Positions 1 through 6,980 of a DNA stretch of 7,348 nucleotides are shown one piece after another; the stretch's first letter is position 1, and every line of letters begins with the position of its first letter. Origin of the DNA: Prosthecobacter sp. (GTDB lineage Bacteria; Verrucomicrobiota; Verrucomicrobiia; Verrucomicrobiales; Verrucomicrobiaceae); the NCBI GenBank assembly GCA_025869455.1, contig JAOZVT010000683.1, positions 1 through 7,348 on the forward strand. The letters run 5' to 3'. The notes under the pieces are model-generated. The model made no database searches and was not told where the DNA came from. It was given only the letters and a program-made list of their open reading frames with translations. The translations under genes and the position numbers were made by a program.

Positions 1-169
1 TCAGGCCCTGGAAACGGTTCGCTATGATGATCTGCCTTTTCTTCAGACAGAGCTTATTTTGCTTCAAAATGGCGGGGATATTCCTGAGGTGGATCCACCC
101 AATCTGCCAGCCATTTTGAAGGCCCTGCGTCAGCGCTACCGTGAAACTCGTGCCAAAATGGCCCCTTGA
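1..169 (+). CDS. C-terminal end of an unrecognised protein (5' truncated by window)
   Basis: Reading from base 2 gives 55 uninterrupted codons ending in TGA at 167-169. The frame has normal coding character, with a charged helical-looking tail (LKALRQRYRETRAK) preceded by a proline-rich turn (DIPEVDPPNLP). No family motif is visible in this short tail, so no function is assigned. It lies 59 bp upstream of the S41 protease on the same strand and could share its transcript. No convincing terminator is visible between them. Confidence 0.6.
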   Translation, partial: QALETVRYDDLPFLQTELILLQNGGDIPEVDPPNLPAILKALRQRYRETRAKMAP

Positions 170-228
170 TTCGTTCTCCTTGAGCGTTTTCCTCTGTTGC
201 TTCTCCGTGAATGATGCACTGTTAACCT

Positions 229-1659
229 ATGCGCATCGTTTTGGCTTCCAGCATCTTCTTGGTCGCAGGCCTCAGCCTCCAGGCTGCTAGCCCGGCAGGT
301 ACTCCTGTTCCGGTGAGTCCGACTCCGAAGCCTGCTGTCGTGGCACCTGCAAAAAAGGATGACCTGCCCGCCAAGCAGAACAAGGAATCGCCCAAGATTC
401 CCGCCACCAAGCCGCCTCCTCAAGATGCTTATCGGCAAATGGAACTCTTGACTCGGGCCATGGAAACCATCCGCCAGAGTTATGTGGATGAATCCAAGGT
501 CACGTATGAAGAGCTCGTCGAAGGGGCACTGGAAGGCATGTTGCGTCGTCTGGATCCGCACTGCGAATACATGGGCAGCAGCCTCTTTGAGGACATGCAG
601 CGTGAGCAGAGTGATACGTCCGAAGGTGTGGGCATTACAGTATCTTTGCGTGAAGGTATTCTAACCATCATCACGGTGCGTGAGGATGGACCTGCGGCCC
701 GTGCGGGCTTGCTGGCCGGAGATCAGATGGTTCGCATTGGCGATGTGTTGACGGATAGTGTGGGCGTGGCAGAAGCCATTCAATTGCTTCAGGGTAAAGC
801 GGGCGATACCATGAAGCTCACGATTCGCCGCCCTGGTACACGCCAGTTTCTTGAGTTCAGCCTCGTTCGCGAAACGCTGACAGAAACCTCCGTGCATGAC
901 TCCATGCTGTTGGTGCCCAAGTTGGCGGGAGAATACAAAATTGGTTATGCTCGTATTTCACAATACACGCAATCTACAGCGAGAGACTTGAGTGACTCTC
1001 TCGACGAACTGGAAAAGGCAGGCATGCAGGCCTTTGTGCTGGATCTGCGGAATAATCCTGGTGGTTTGCTGGACAGTTCGGTCGCCGTTTGTGGTGAGTT
1101 TCTTCCTGAAGGCACCGTGGTGGTCACCACCGAAGGGCGCATAGCTTCTCAAAATCCACCGCCTTATCGTACCCCAAGTCGCGATGGTAAAAAGCCGCGC
1201 CGTTATCCCATGGCGGTCTTGATCAACAGTGGCAGCGCCAGTGCTGCTGAGATCACAGCGGGTGCCTTGCAGGATCTGAAGCGCGCCATTGTGGTGGGCA
1301 CGACCAGCTTCGGCAAAGGTTCCGTTCAAAGCATCCTGCCCATGAAAAATGGGGCGGCCATGCGTCTCACCACCGCCAAATACTACACTCCGAGCCATCG
1401 CACGATTCATGAGCATGGTGTGGAGCCTAACATTGTTTCCGTTCTAACCACCGATGAAGAATTGAAGGTGGCCAAGTGGCGCAACAATCACGGCAGCGGA
1501 GAAGCCGCAGCGATTGAGATTGCTAATTTGGGGGACAAACAACTCGAACGTGCAGTGGATTCCCTCAAAGGCGTGCTGGTGTTTGATTCCTTCCAAGCCA
1601 AAGCCAAGCCAGTTGCCCCGCCGGATGTGCCCCGTGCTTTGCCTGCAACCGAAGAATAA
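229..1659 (+). CDS. S41 family C-terminal processing peptidase, exported, PDZ-containing
   Basis: This is a 476-residue Ctp/Prc-like serine protease expected to act in the periplasm, cutting C-terminal tails of envelope proteins. A signal peptide spans about residues 1-20 (hydrophobic IFLVAGLSLQA), followed by a Pro/Lys-rich linker to about residue 64. An N-terminal helical segment (about 66-125) includes the LDPHCEYM stretch typical of the family. A PDZ domain covers roughly 130-210 (GVGITV, then GPAARAGLLAGDQMVRI). The protease core follows, with LDLRNNPGGLL, the catalytic serine S338 in the GSASAAE motif, and the lysine K363 in SFGKGSVQ. The 25-residue Ser-Lys spacing matches the Ser/Lys dyad of E. 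coli Prc. The ATG at 229 places the signal peptide at the very N terminus, though no clear Shine-Dalgarno precedes it. The SDR gene follows within about 18 bp, suggesting co-transcription. The physiological substrate cannot be read from the sequence. Confidence 0.95.
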   Translation: MRIVLASSIFLVAGLSLQAASPAGTPVPVSPTPKPAVVAPAKKDDLPAKQNKESPKIPATKPPPQDAYRQMELLTRAMETIRQSYVDESKVTYEELVEGALEGMLRRLDPHCEYMGSSLFEDMQREQSDTSEGVGITVSLREGILTIITVREDGPAARAGLLAGDQMVRIGDVLTDSVGVAEAIQLLQGKAGDTMKLTIRRPGTRQFLEFSLVRETLTETSVHDSMLLVPKLAGEYKIGYARISQYTQSTARDLSDSLDELEKAGMQAFVLDLRNNPGGLLDSSVAVCGEFLPEGTVVVTTEGRIASQNPPPYRTPSRDGKKPRRYPMAVLINSGSASAAEITAGALQDLKRAIVVGTTSFGKGSVQSILPMKNGAAMRLTTAKYYTPSHRTIHEHGVEPNIVSVLTTDEELKVAKWRNNHGSGEAAAIEIANLGDKQLERAVDSLKGVLVFDSFQAKAKPVAPPDVPRALPATEE

Positions 1660-1677
1660 TGATTCGGTTTGGGACGA

Positions 1678-2373
1678 ATGAATGTTCGCGTGTCCACGTC
1701 ACCTCCAGATTCTGCCCATAAGCTAGTTGCCCTGATCACGGGTGGTGAAGGGGACTTGGGGCAGGCGATTCGCCGAGAATTGGAGCTTCAAGGGTGGCAG
1801 GTGTTTGCACCAGGGAAGGCCCAATTTAATGTCACCGATAAGGCGCATGTGCAGACCTTCATGGGCGGCATGCCACGACTTGATCTGCTGATTCACAACG
1901 CAGGTTTTCTGCGGGATGCTTCCATGCTGAAGATGACGGAAGCTGACTTTCATGACGTCTTGCAAGTGCATCTGAAGGGCGCGTTTTTATCCGCACAAGC
2001 CGCTTTAAAACTAATGGTTAGGCAGAGGTATGGGCACATCGTCAACATCGGTTCTTTCAGTGCGCTCAGCGGGCCTGCGGGACAGGGAAACTACGCTGCC
2101 GCCAAAGCAGGTTTGATCGCACTGACGCAAAGTCTGGCGGCTGAATATGGACCACGGAACATACGTGCCAATTGTGTGCTGCCAGGGTTTCTCGACACGA
2201 AGATGACCCGCGCCCTGCTGGAGAAAGATCGCCCGATCATCGAATCTGCTCACACACTAGGCCGACTGAATACGGTGGAAGATGTGGCGCGGTTCATTGC
2301 TTTCCTTCACACCCTGGAAAATGTCAGTGGCCAAGTTTTCCAGTTGGATAGCCGGATTCACCGTTGGAGTTGA
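1678..2373 (+). CDS. SDR family NAD(P)-dependent oxidoreductase (FabG-like)
   Basis: This is a 231-residue classical short-chain dehydrogenase/reductase, probably cytoplasmic and probably acting on a 3-oxoacyl or similar carbonyl substrate. Visible signatures are a Rossmann glycine motif T21-G-G-E-G-D-L-G28, an HNAG motif at 73-76, catalytic S126, Y139 and K143 (YAAAK), and the post-catalytic LPGFLDT segment. The C terminus (GQVFQLDSR) resembles FabG-like proteins. Two departures from consensus are visible: the middle glycine of TGxxxGxG is Asp, and the usual Asn of the catalytic tetrad is His98 (VHLKG). Both variants occur in working SDRs. The protein is short because the beta2-beta3 region is compact. 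ATG 1678 is preferred. An in-frame TTG at 1669 would add three residues. GGGA just upstream is a weak, very close ribosome site. The substrate is unknown. Confidence 0.9.
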   Translation: MNVRVSTSPPDSAHKLVALITGGEGDLGQAIRRELELQGWQVFAPGKAQFNVTDKAHVQTFMGGMPRLDLLIHNAGFLRDASMLKMTEADFHDVLQVHLKGAFLSAQAALKLMVRQRYGHIVNIGSFSALSGPAGQGNYAAAKAGLIALTQSLAAEYGPRNIRANCVLPGFLDTKMTRALLEKDRPIIESAHTLGRLNTVEDVARFIAFLHTLENVSGQVFQLDSRIHRWS

Positions 2374-2451
2374 AGACTTGCGGAGGTCTAAAGGATTAAG
2401 CGGATCAACTTGCTGCAAGGCGAGCTGATTTGTGTCGTTCAAGAGCATTCC

Positions 2452-3918
2452 ATGATCTTGAGACATCTTCTTTTTTCTGCCCTGCTATTGGCTCCTTGTG
2501 CCTTGTTTTCGGCGGCCAAACCAAACCTCATCCTCATCAACATTGATGATCTGGGTTATGCGGACATCGGTCCCTTCGGTTCCACCAATGCAACGCCGAA
2601 TCTTGACCGGATGGCTAAGGAAGGCATGAAGCTGACCAGTCACTATGCGGCTCCTGTTTGCAGCCCGTCCCGTGCCTCCATGATGACGGGTTGTTATCCA
2701 AAACGTGTGCTGCCGATCCCGCATGTGCTTTTTCCAGCGTCGGCAGTGGGGCTGAACCCCGATGAAAAGACCATTGCTGAAGTGTTGAAAGAGGCCGGAT
2801 ACAAAACGGGTTGTGTCGGCAAATGGCATCTCGGTGATCAACCCGAATTTCTACCGACGGCTCAAGGTTTCGATAGCTACTACGGCTTGCCCTATTCCAA
2901 TGACATGGGGTTAGCATCTGAAGGTTCGAAAAGCAATCCTGGTGACCCTCTGCCGACCCCTAAACCTGGGGCTAAAAAAGCCAATCAGCAGAATGATGAA
3001 ACGGGTCTGAAAGGTCTTTCACAGCCGCCACTACCTCTGGTGGAAAATGGCAATGTCATCGAGCGGGTGAAAGCAGAAGAGCAGCACAAGATCACGAGCC
3101 GTTACACGGACAAGGCGCGTGAGTTTATCCGTGCCAATAAGGACGGCCCGTTTTTCCTTTACCTGCCCCACACGGCTGTGCACTTCCCTCTCTATCCTGA
3201 CAAGAAATACATGGGCAAATCTCCCAATGGCTTGCTTGGTGACTGGGCGCAGGAAGTGGATTGGAGTGTGGGTCAGATCTTGGATCAGGTGCGTGAATTG
3301 AATCTGCAGGACAACACGTTGGTCGTCTTCACCAGTGACAATGGTGGGGCTCTGCGGCATGGGTCTAACAACAAGCCTCTGCGCGGCAGCAAAGGCGAAA
3401 CTTATGAAGGTGGCATCCGTGTCTGCACCATCGCATGGTGGCCGGGCAAAGTTCATGAAGGAACCAGCACGGGAGAGATCACCAGCCACATGGATTGGCT
3501 GCCAACCTTTGCGGCGTTGGCCGATGCTAAGCTGCCTGAGAACAAGCTGGACGGTAAGGATCTGTCCGCACTGCTTCTTTCCAAAAAGGGAGCCACCGGA
3601 CACGACGTGTTTTATTACTATCGTGGGTTCAAGCTGGAAGGTGTGCGCTCCGGTCCCTGGAAGCTGCGTCTGGACAAAGGTGAACTTTACAACCTGGAGG
3701 ATGACATTGCGGAATCTAAGAATCTGGCCAAGGACAAACCAGATCAGGTGGAGCGTCTGCGCACTTTAGCCGCTCCCATGAAAGATGATCTGGGTCTGGA
3801 TGGACCGGATGCCCCCGGCGTGCGTCCCCTCGGTCGTGCGGCTCATCCTTTACCACTCATCAGTAGCGATGGCACCGTGCGTCCTGGCATGGACGGCGTG
3901 GCCAAAAAACTTCCTTAA
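2452..3918 (+). CDS. Secreted sulfatase, formylglycine-dependent (arylsulfatase A-like)
   Basis: This is a 488-residue type I sulfatase that hydrolyses sulfate esters, probably on a polysaccharide in the periplasm or outside the cell. Residues 1-22 form a signal peptide (MILRHLLFSALLLAPCALFS). The mature protein opens with PNLILINIDDLGY, where D32 and D33 are metal ligands. The formylglycine motif C70-S-P-S-R followed by ASMMTG identifies the Cys-type class that needs an FGE or anSME maturase; none is encoded here. Other active-site features are K124-W-H126 (GKWHLG), H240 and H244 (PHTAVH), D296-N297 (FTSDNGG) and K308 (NKPLRGSKGETYEGG). The C-terminal subdomain includes RSGPWKLRL and LYNLEDD, as usual. 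The ATG at 2452 is chosen because it begins the signal peptide. An in-frame TTG at 2410 would bury it behind 14 residues. The SulfAtlas subfamily and substrate cannot be fixed by eye. Confidence 0.95.
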   Translation: MILRHLLFSALLLAPCALFSAAKPNLILINIDDLGYADIGPFGSTNATPNLDRMAKEGMKLTSHYAAPVCSPSRASMMTGCYPKRVLPIPHVLFPASAVGLNPDEKTIAEVLKEAGYKTGCVGKWHLGDQPEFLPTAQGFDSYYGLPYSNDMGLASEGSKSNPGDPLPTPKPGAKKANQQNDETGLKGLSQPPLPLVENGNVIERVKAEEQHKITSRYTDKAREFIRANKDGPFFLYLPHTAVHFPLYPDKKYMGKSPNGLLGDWAQEVDWSVGQILDQVRELNLQDNTLVVFTSDNGGALRHGSNNKPLRGSKGETYEGGIRVCTIAWWPGKVHEGTSTGEITSHMDWLPTFAALADAKLPENKLDGKDLSALLLSKKGATGHDVFYYYRGFKLEGVRSGPWKLRLDKGELYNLEDDIAESKNLAKDKPDQVERLRTLAAPMKDDLGLDGPDAPGVRPLGRAAHPLPLISSDGTVRPGMDGVAKKLP

Positions 3919-3934
3919 CCTTTGGGCTCCATTC

Positions 3935-4525
3935 ATGATGATCACACGCCTCCTGCTTGCTTCATTCTTGACCACCAGTGTTTTTGCTGCCGAGGCTCCC
4001 TTGCTCAAAGATGACTTTTCTGCTGCCAAACTAGAAAGCCGGAGAGCTTCGCGTGGGGAATGGAAATTTGCTGACAATAGTGCGACCTGCACGCAGGACG
4101 ATAAGCTTTATAAGAAGTTCAAGGACCACGGTCCCATCATCTTTTATGACCTGGCTTATGAAGACGCGACGATCCATTTCAGCTACAAGGTAGATGATGC
4201 CGTGAAGAGTGTCGTCTTCACCTCCAATGGTGCTGACGGCCACATCTTCCGCTTCGTCATGAACCCGAAGAACACCGGCATTCGTGCCTTCCCGGCGGAT
4301 TCGAAGGATCACACCTCCATCTCTTTGGGACAAGACGGTCCGCCTTTGAACCCCGGCGAATGGGTGCCTGTGGTCGTGACTCTACGTGGCAGCAAAGCCA
4401 CGGTGAAGATCGGTGACTTCGAGAAAACTTACGAGCACGCCAGCCTTGCGCGGCCCAAGACGAACCTCAGCGTTGGCTTCAGCTTTGGCACGGTGAGTGT
4501 GAAGGACGTGGTGGTGGAGAAGTGA
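3935..4525 (+). CDS. Small secreted protein, probable DUF1080/ConA-like jelly roll
   Basis: This is a 196-residue exported protein. It has a clear signal peptide with a likely cut after VFA (about residue 18). The mature part starts LLKDDFSAAKL and alternates short beta strands: GEWKFADNSATC, IIFYDLAYEDATIHFSYKV, GHIFRFVM, GEWVPVVVTLRGSKATVKIGD, and LSVGFSFGTVSVKDVVVEK. This pattern and order resemble the jelly-roll domains called DUF1080 (3-keto-disaccharide hydrolase) that are abundant in Planctomycetota and Verrucomicrobiota. The protein is at the short end for them, and the family call is by resemblance only. It starts 16 bp after the sulfatase stop, so the two are very likely co-transcribed and may act on the same sulfated glycan. 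A second ATG at 3938 is equally usable. No clear Shine-Dalgarno is present. Confidence 0.85.
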   Translation: MMITRLLLASFLTTSVFAAEAPLLKDDFSAAKLESRRASRGEWKFADNSATCTQDDKLYKKFKDHGPIIFYDLAYEDATIHFSYKVDDAVKSVVFTSNGADGHIFRFVMNPKNTGIRAFPADSKDHTSISLGQDGPPLNPGEWVPVVVTLRGSKATVKIGDFEKTYEHASLARPKTNLSVGFSFGTVSVKDVVVEK

Positions 4526-4538
4526 GACATTGCAAGCG

Positions 4539-4557
4539 AGGGCTTCTAGCCCTTTTC
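4539..4557 (+). terminator. Probable intrinsic terminator after the sulfatase block
   Basis: A perfect 6-bp stem AGGGCT/AGCCCT with a 3-nt loop TCT is followed by a short T-run. It sits 14 bp after the stop codon of the jelly-roll gene and just before the stop of the convergent EVE gene. The T-tract is short, so efficiency is uncertain. It would mainly serve the plus-strand transcript. Confidence 0.5.
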
Positions 4558-4561
4558 ATGT

Positions 4562-5026
4562 TCATAGCCCACCCAATTCGCAGATCCGATCCCAATGTTC
4601 CTGCTCCACGCCTGTGATGGACAGGCGATTGCCACGGCGCAGGATCAGCATGTCGGCAAGGGCGGGATCCGCCCGCAGCATGTCGAGGGTGACGAAGGTC
4701 TTGAAGGCAGTCTCCCATTTCACGTCCACCATGAGCCAGCGCGGGGCTTCGGGCTTGCTGCCTGGGTCGAAGTATTCGGAACTCGGGTCAAACTGGGTGT
4801 GATCAGGATAGGCTTCTTTGACAATTTTGACGATGCCTGCAATGCCGGGTACTGGACAACTGGAATGGTAAAAGAAACCTAAGTCACCCAGGGCCATGTC
4901 ATCCCGCATCATGTTGCGCACCTGATAATTGCGCACCCCGTTCCAGGGTTCGGTTTTCTTGGGACGCTTTTTGAGGTCGTCGAAAGAGAAAACATCAGGT
5001 TCAGATTTGAGCAGCCAATAACGCAT
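4562..5026 (-). CDS. EVE domain-containing protein (PUA-like, THYN1 type)
   Basis: This is a 154-residue stand-alone EVE protein. It begins MRYWLLKSEPDVFSFDDL, the family's signature opening. It continues with W28-N-G-V-R-N-Y-Q-V-R-N, then GDLGFFYHSSC and PGIAGIVKIVKEAYPD. The C-terminal half has W-L-M-V-D-V-K-W, LRADPALADMLILRRGNRLS and ITGVEQEHWDRI, so the domain is complete at both ends. EVE domains have the PUA-like fold and are thought to recognise modified bases in DNA or RNA. In bacteria some stand-alone copies are conserved housekeeping genes, while others sit in defence islands. It converges on the sulfatase block, and its start borders the more A+T-rich accessory stretch. No Shine-Dalgarno is seen before ATG 5026. 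The ligand is unknown. Confidence 0.93.
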   Translation of the reverse strand: MRYWLLKSEPDVFSFDDLKKRPKKTEPWNGVRNYQVRNMMRDDMALGDLGFFYHSSCPVPGIAGIVKIVKEAYPDHTQFDPSSEYFDPGSKPEAPRWLMVDVKWETAFKTFVTLDMLRADPALADMLILRRGNRLSITGVEQEHWDRICELGGL

Positions 5027-5065
5027 AAGTTGTCACAGGAAATACACCGAACTGAGGGAATGGGA

Positions 5066-5308
5066 ATGCCAAAATTGAAGCTGAATAGGACCCCCACATA
5101 CCCCTTACCTAACGAGACCTTATCTCAATTGCGCGCTCAAGTCCAAGCTGATGCAGCACAGGTCGAACAATTCATTCAGTCATCAGACGAATCAGCTTTG
5201 AAGCAGCCTCAATCTGTTGTTGGGCGTGCATTACAATGGATTGGCGCACTTCCGCCTCCGTTGCTGTACGCGGGAGACCCTCGTCAAATGTGCCGTTATA
5301 AATCGTAA
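5066..5308 (+). CDS. Possible small protein of unknown function, or truncated gene remnant
   Basis: An 80-codon frame begins at ATG 5066. It is preceded by a good ribosome site (GAGGGA at 5054-5059, 6-nt spacing) and ends at TAA 5306-5308. The first 40 residues look like a real protein: MPKLKLNRTPTYPL, then an amphipathic helix SQLRAQVQADAAQVEQFIQS. From about residue 36 on, the frame lies over the 3' end of the convergent membrane protein gene (137-bp overlap). That part (GALPPPLLYAGDPRQMCRY) looks less natural. It may be the surviving N terminus of a gene cut when the neighbouring segment arrived, or chance. No family is recognised. Confidence 0.35.
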   Translation: MPKLKLNRTPTYPLPNETLSQLRAQVQADAAQVEQFIQSSDESALKQPQSVVGRALQWIGALPPPLLYAGDPRQMCRYKS

Positions 5309-5690
5309 CTATTAAAAGGTGCTGATTGAGCTTTACGGCTATGTGATCAAGCTGGTAACGATAAGCGTCAACGGCTTGCCTGACATCATCATTGAGAATG
5401 CCATGAGACTGTTGCAACCAGAGAGTCATACCAATAGTGTCCAAGGAGTAGTTTGGCACTGTGCTGGAACTTGTGAGCTGGCTAACGATCTGAAAAAGAC
5501 GTTCCTGGTTAAATTGAATAGAACGCAGGAGGGCTTTCCTGGCATGTTTTTCAGCATCCTTTCTTGCGGAATTCCTTTGGCGCGCCGTAAGCCAAAGAGC
5601 TATCAACGAGCCTAACACCGCGCTTGCGGTGGCATACCAATAATCTTTGAGCGATAAAAGGGGAGTCAAATCAATACTTGTCAGGTCCAT
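5172..5690 (-). CDS. Single-pass membrane protein of unknown function
   Basis: This encodes 172 residues from ATG 5690. That start is chosen over the upstream in-frame ATG (5738) because AGGA lies 5 nt before it. After a short N terminus there is one clear transmembrane helix at about residues 16-34 (ATASAVLGSLIALWLTA). A basic stop-transfer stretch (RQRNSARKDAEKHARK) follows, predicting a cytoplasmic C-terminal body. The remainder is mostly helical (HARKALLRSIQFNQERLFQIVSQ, then HAQQQIEAASKLIRLMTE). No catalytic motif is visible and no family is recognised. The general layout, one helix plus a helical cytosolic domain, recurs in uncharacterised accessory-region proteins. It is divergent from the small lysine-rich gene at 5775. 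Confidence 0.75.
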   Translation of the reverse strand: MDLTSIDLTPLLSLKDYWYATASAVLGSLIALWLTARQRNSARKDAEKHARKALLRSIQFNQERLFQIVSQLTSSSTVPNYSLDTIGMTLWLQQSHGILNDDVRQAVDAYRYQLDHIAVKLNQHLLIVTIYNGTFDEGLPRTATEAEVRQSIVMHAQQQIEAASKLIRLMTE

Positions 5691-5695
5691 ATCTA

Positions 5696-5699
5696 TCCT
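5696..5699 (-). promoter_or_regulatory. Shine-Dalgarno of the membrane protein gene
   Basis: AGGA on the minus strand, 5 nt before ATG 5690, decides the start codon. Core genes in this window mostly lack such a signal. Confidence 0.5.
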
Positions 5700-5774
5700 A
5701 CGAAGAACATCCCAACATCTTGCATCACCAAATGGCAATACTATCCCACTTTCCCATTAAGGAGAGCATCTGCA

Positions 5775-6008
5775 ATGAGTTCAGGATCAACCGATTACGA
5801 ATTGTCCTTTACGACTCAAAACCCGAACATAAATTGCCCAATGAAAAAGCGCGCCGCCAAAAAAACCGAGTTCCATGAAGGTAGCGAGGCTGTACAACGC
5901 TTTGAGAGCATGATGGAGGCAGTTCTAACAGTCCCAAAAGACAAGATTCTGGAACTAGAAAAACAAGAGGTCGAAAAAAAGAACGCCGCAAAGAAAAAGA
6001 GAAGTTAG
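5775..6008 (+). CDS. Small lysine-rich hypothetical protein
   Basis: This is a 77-residue frame from ATG 5775, ending in TAG 6006-6008. AAGGAG at 5759-5764 precedes it by 10 nt, which supports this start. An internal ATG at 5841 (no ribosome site) would give a 55-residue protein beginning MKKRAAKKTEF. That form looks more like the many short bacterial proteins with a basic N terminus, a conserved F..MM..VL.VPK core and a basic tail. Visible features are the charged helix EAVQRFESMMEAVLTVPKDK and the strongly basic end EKQEVEKKNAAKKKRS. No function is assigned. The basic ends could suit nucleic-acid or membrane contact, which is inference only. The inferred IS end begins at the very next base after the stop codon, so the last codons might have been altered by the insertion. 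Confidence 0.65.
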   Translation: MSSGSTDYELSFTTQNPNINCPMKKRAAKKTEFHEGSEAVQRFESMMEAVLTVPKDKILELEKQEVEKKNAAKKKRS

Positions 6009-6016
6009 GGCACCCA

Positions 6017-6958
6017 TCAGGCAGTTTTAGCGATCAATTCTCTATATCGAATTCGCTTCCCTAATACCTCAGACATCGCAAGATCAAAACGGCCCCCGTC
6101 ATTATCAACTCTTTCGTTGAAACGGAAAGCCTGCTCATCCAAATAGCGGAAAAGATGGCGGCGACTGGGGCAAATGTAGGTGCCCTTAATTGTGCGCTTT
6201 AAAAGGCGCCAAAAGTTTTCCATGCCGTTCGTGTGGACTTCGCCCATGACATAACAAAAAGCGTGATCAACTGTCTTGTGAGTATATCGTTCATTCAGGT
6301 CATTATAAGACCTTAATGCATCCGTATAGAGCTTTGAACCCTCTTCGACAAACTCATTCACGCCGCCATGAATATCTATTCTTTTGCGCGAATCTAAAAC
6401 CTTGAGGTTTATTTGCGAGCACCTTTCGGGTGTCGTTCTTTGGAGCGCGCCAAAAACTGGAATCATGGCAATAGGGCCAGTACCTTTAACTTTTTCGCGC
6501 CGCTTTGATTTGTGCATGTTACTGGCTTTCATACCAACAAAAGTTTCATCCGCCTCAACGGTGCCCTTTAGTTTTTCGACACTTCCTTGTTTAAAGGCTA
6601 GGCGGATACGATGCCCCATAAACCAAGCTGATTTTTGGGTAATTCCCAAGGTGAGGGCAAGCTCGCAAGATGAAGCGCCGTTTTTAGCATTCGCTATGAT
6701 CCACATGGCAGCGAGCCATTTATCCAGGCCAAGCGGCGAGCCTTCAAAGATCCTTCCTACCTTTACGCTAAACTGTTTTCTACAGCCCTTGCAATTCCAG
6801 ATTCGGGGCGAAAGACTGAGTTTCCCGATTTCCTTTGATTGGCAATGGGGGCAAATTACTTTACCATCTGGCCACCGTTTAGAGGATAGGTAATTGTGGC
6901 AGTTTTCCAGATTGGAAAAGAAAACAATAGCCTGTAGCTGCGTTTTTGGAAGCTCCAT
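6017..6958 (-). CDS. IS1595 family (ISXO2-like) transposase
   Basis: This is a 313-residue, apparently full-length transposase. An N-terminal zinc ribbon is formed by C36-x2-C39 and C56-x2-C59 (ICPHCQSKEIG and CKGCRKQFSVKVG). A helical DNA-binding segment at about 75-125 follows (LDKWLAAMWIIANAKNG, LGITQKSAWFMGHRIR). The ISXO2 catalytic domain contains D137 (VEADETFVG), D213 (LYTDALRSY) and E247 in HTNGMENFW, with K254 seven residues later. The closing motif YLDEQAFRFNER is typical of the family. No frameshift or internal stop is present, so it could be active. The ATG at 6958 lies only 8 nt from a -10 element, with no ribosome site, which suggests a leaderless message. Confidence 0.93.
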   Translation of the reverse strand: MELPKTQLQAIVFFSNLENCHNYLSSKRWPDGKVICPHCQSKEIGKLSLSPRIWNCKGCRKQFSVKVGRIFEGSPLGLDKWLAAMWIIANAKNGASSCELALTLGITQKSAWFMGHRIRLAFKQGSVEKLKGTVEADETFVGMKASNMHKSKRREKVKGTGPIAMIPVFGALQRTTPERCSQINLKVLDSRKRIDIHGGVNEFVEEGSKLYTDALRSYNDLNERYTHKTVDHAFCYVMGEVHTNGMENFWRLLKRTIKGTYICPSRRHLFRYLDEQAFRFNERVDNDGGRFDLAMSEVLGKRIRYRELIAKTA

Positions 6959-6974
6959 ATGCAGGCATTATAAT
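6946..6974 (+). promoter_or_regulatory. Possible outward promoter from the IS right end
   Basis: TTGGAA (6946-6951) and TATAAT (6969-6974) are separated by 17 nt on the plus strand. The central ATTATAAT is its own reverse complement, so the same palindrome offers a -10 in both directions. Transcription would run out of the IS, antisense to the XRE gene. The -35 match is moderate. Confidence 0.3.
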
Positions 6975-6980
6975 GCCCGT
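6956..6980 (-). repeat. 25-bp palindromic promoter element, copy 1
   Basis: Read on the minus strand, this copy holds ACGGGCATTATAATGCC and then GCATATG, whose last three bases are the transposase start codon. It matches copy 2 (7301-7325) at 22 of 25 positions. The palindrome is GGCATT-AT-AATGCC, with 6-bp arms. It may be an operator as well as the -10 region. Confidence 0.7.

Noticed and set aside
958..1416. 152-codon minus-strand frame inside the protease gene
   Set aside because: It lies entirely antisense to a clearly conserved S41 catalytic domain and shows no family motif. It is a frame shadow.
2374..2395. Short inverted repeat AGAC/GTCT after the SDR gene
   Set aside because: The arms are only 4 bp with an 8-nt loop and no T-tract, so it is too weak to call a terminator.
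3031..3603. 190-codon minus-strand frame inside the sulfatase gene
   Set aside because: It is antisense to conserved sulfatase motifs, with no recognisable domain or ribosome site.
5319..5615. 98-codon plus-strand frame over the membrane protein gene
   Set aside because: The minus-strand frame has a transmembrane helix, stop-transfer charges and a ribosome site. The plus frame has none of these.
6384..6893. 169-codon plus-strand frame inside the transposase
   Set aside because: It is antisense to the zinc ribbon and catalytic residues of an intact transposase. No independent support is visible.
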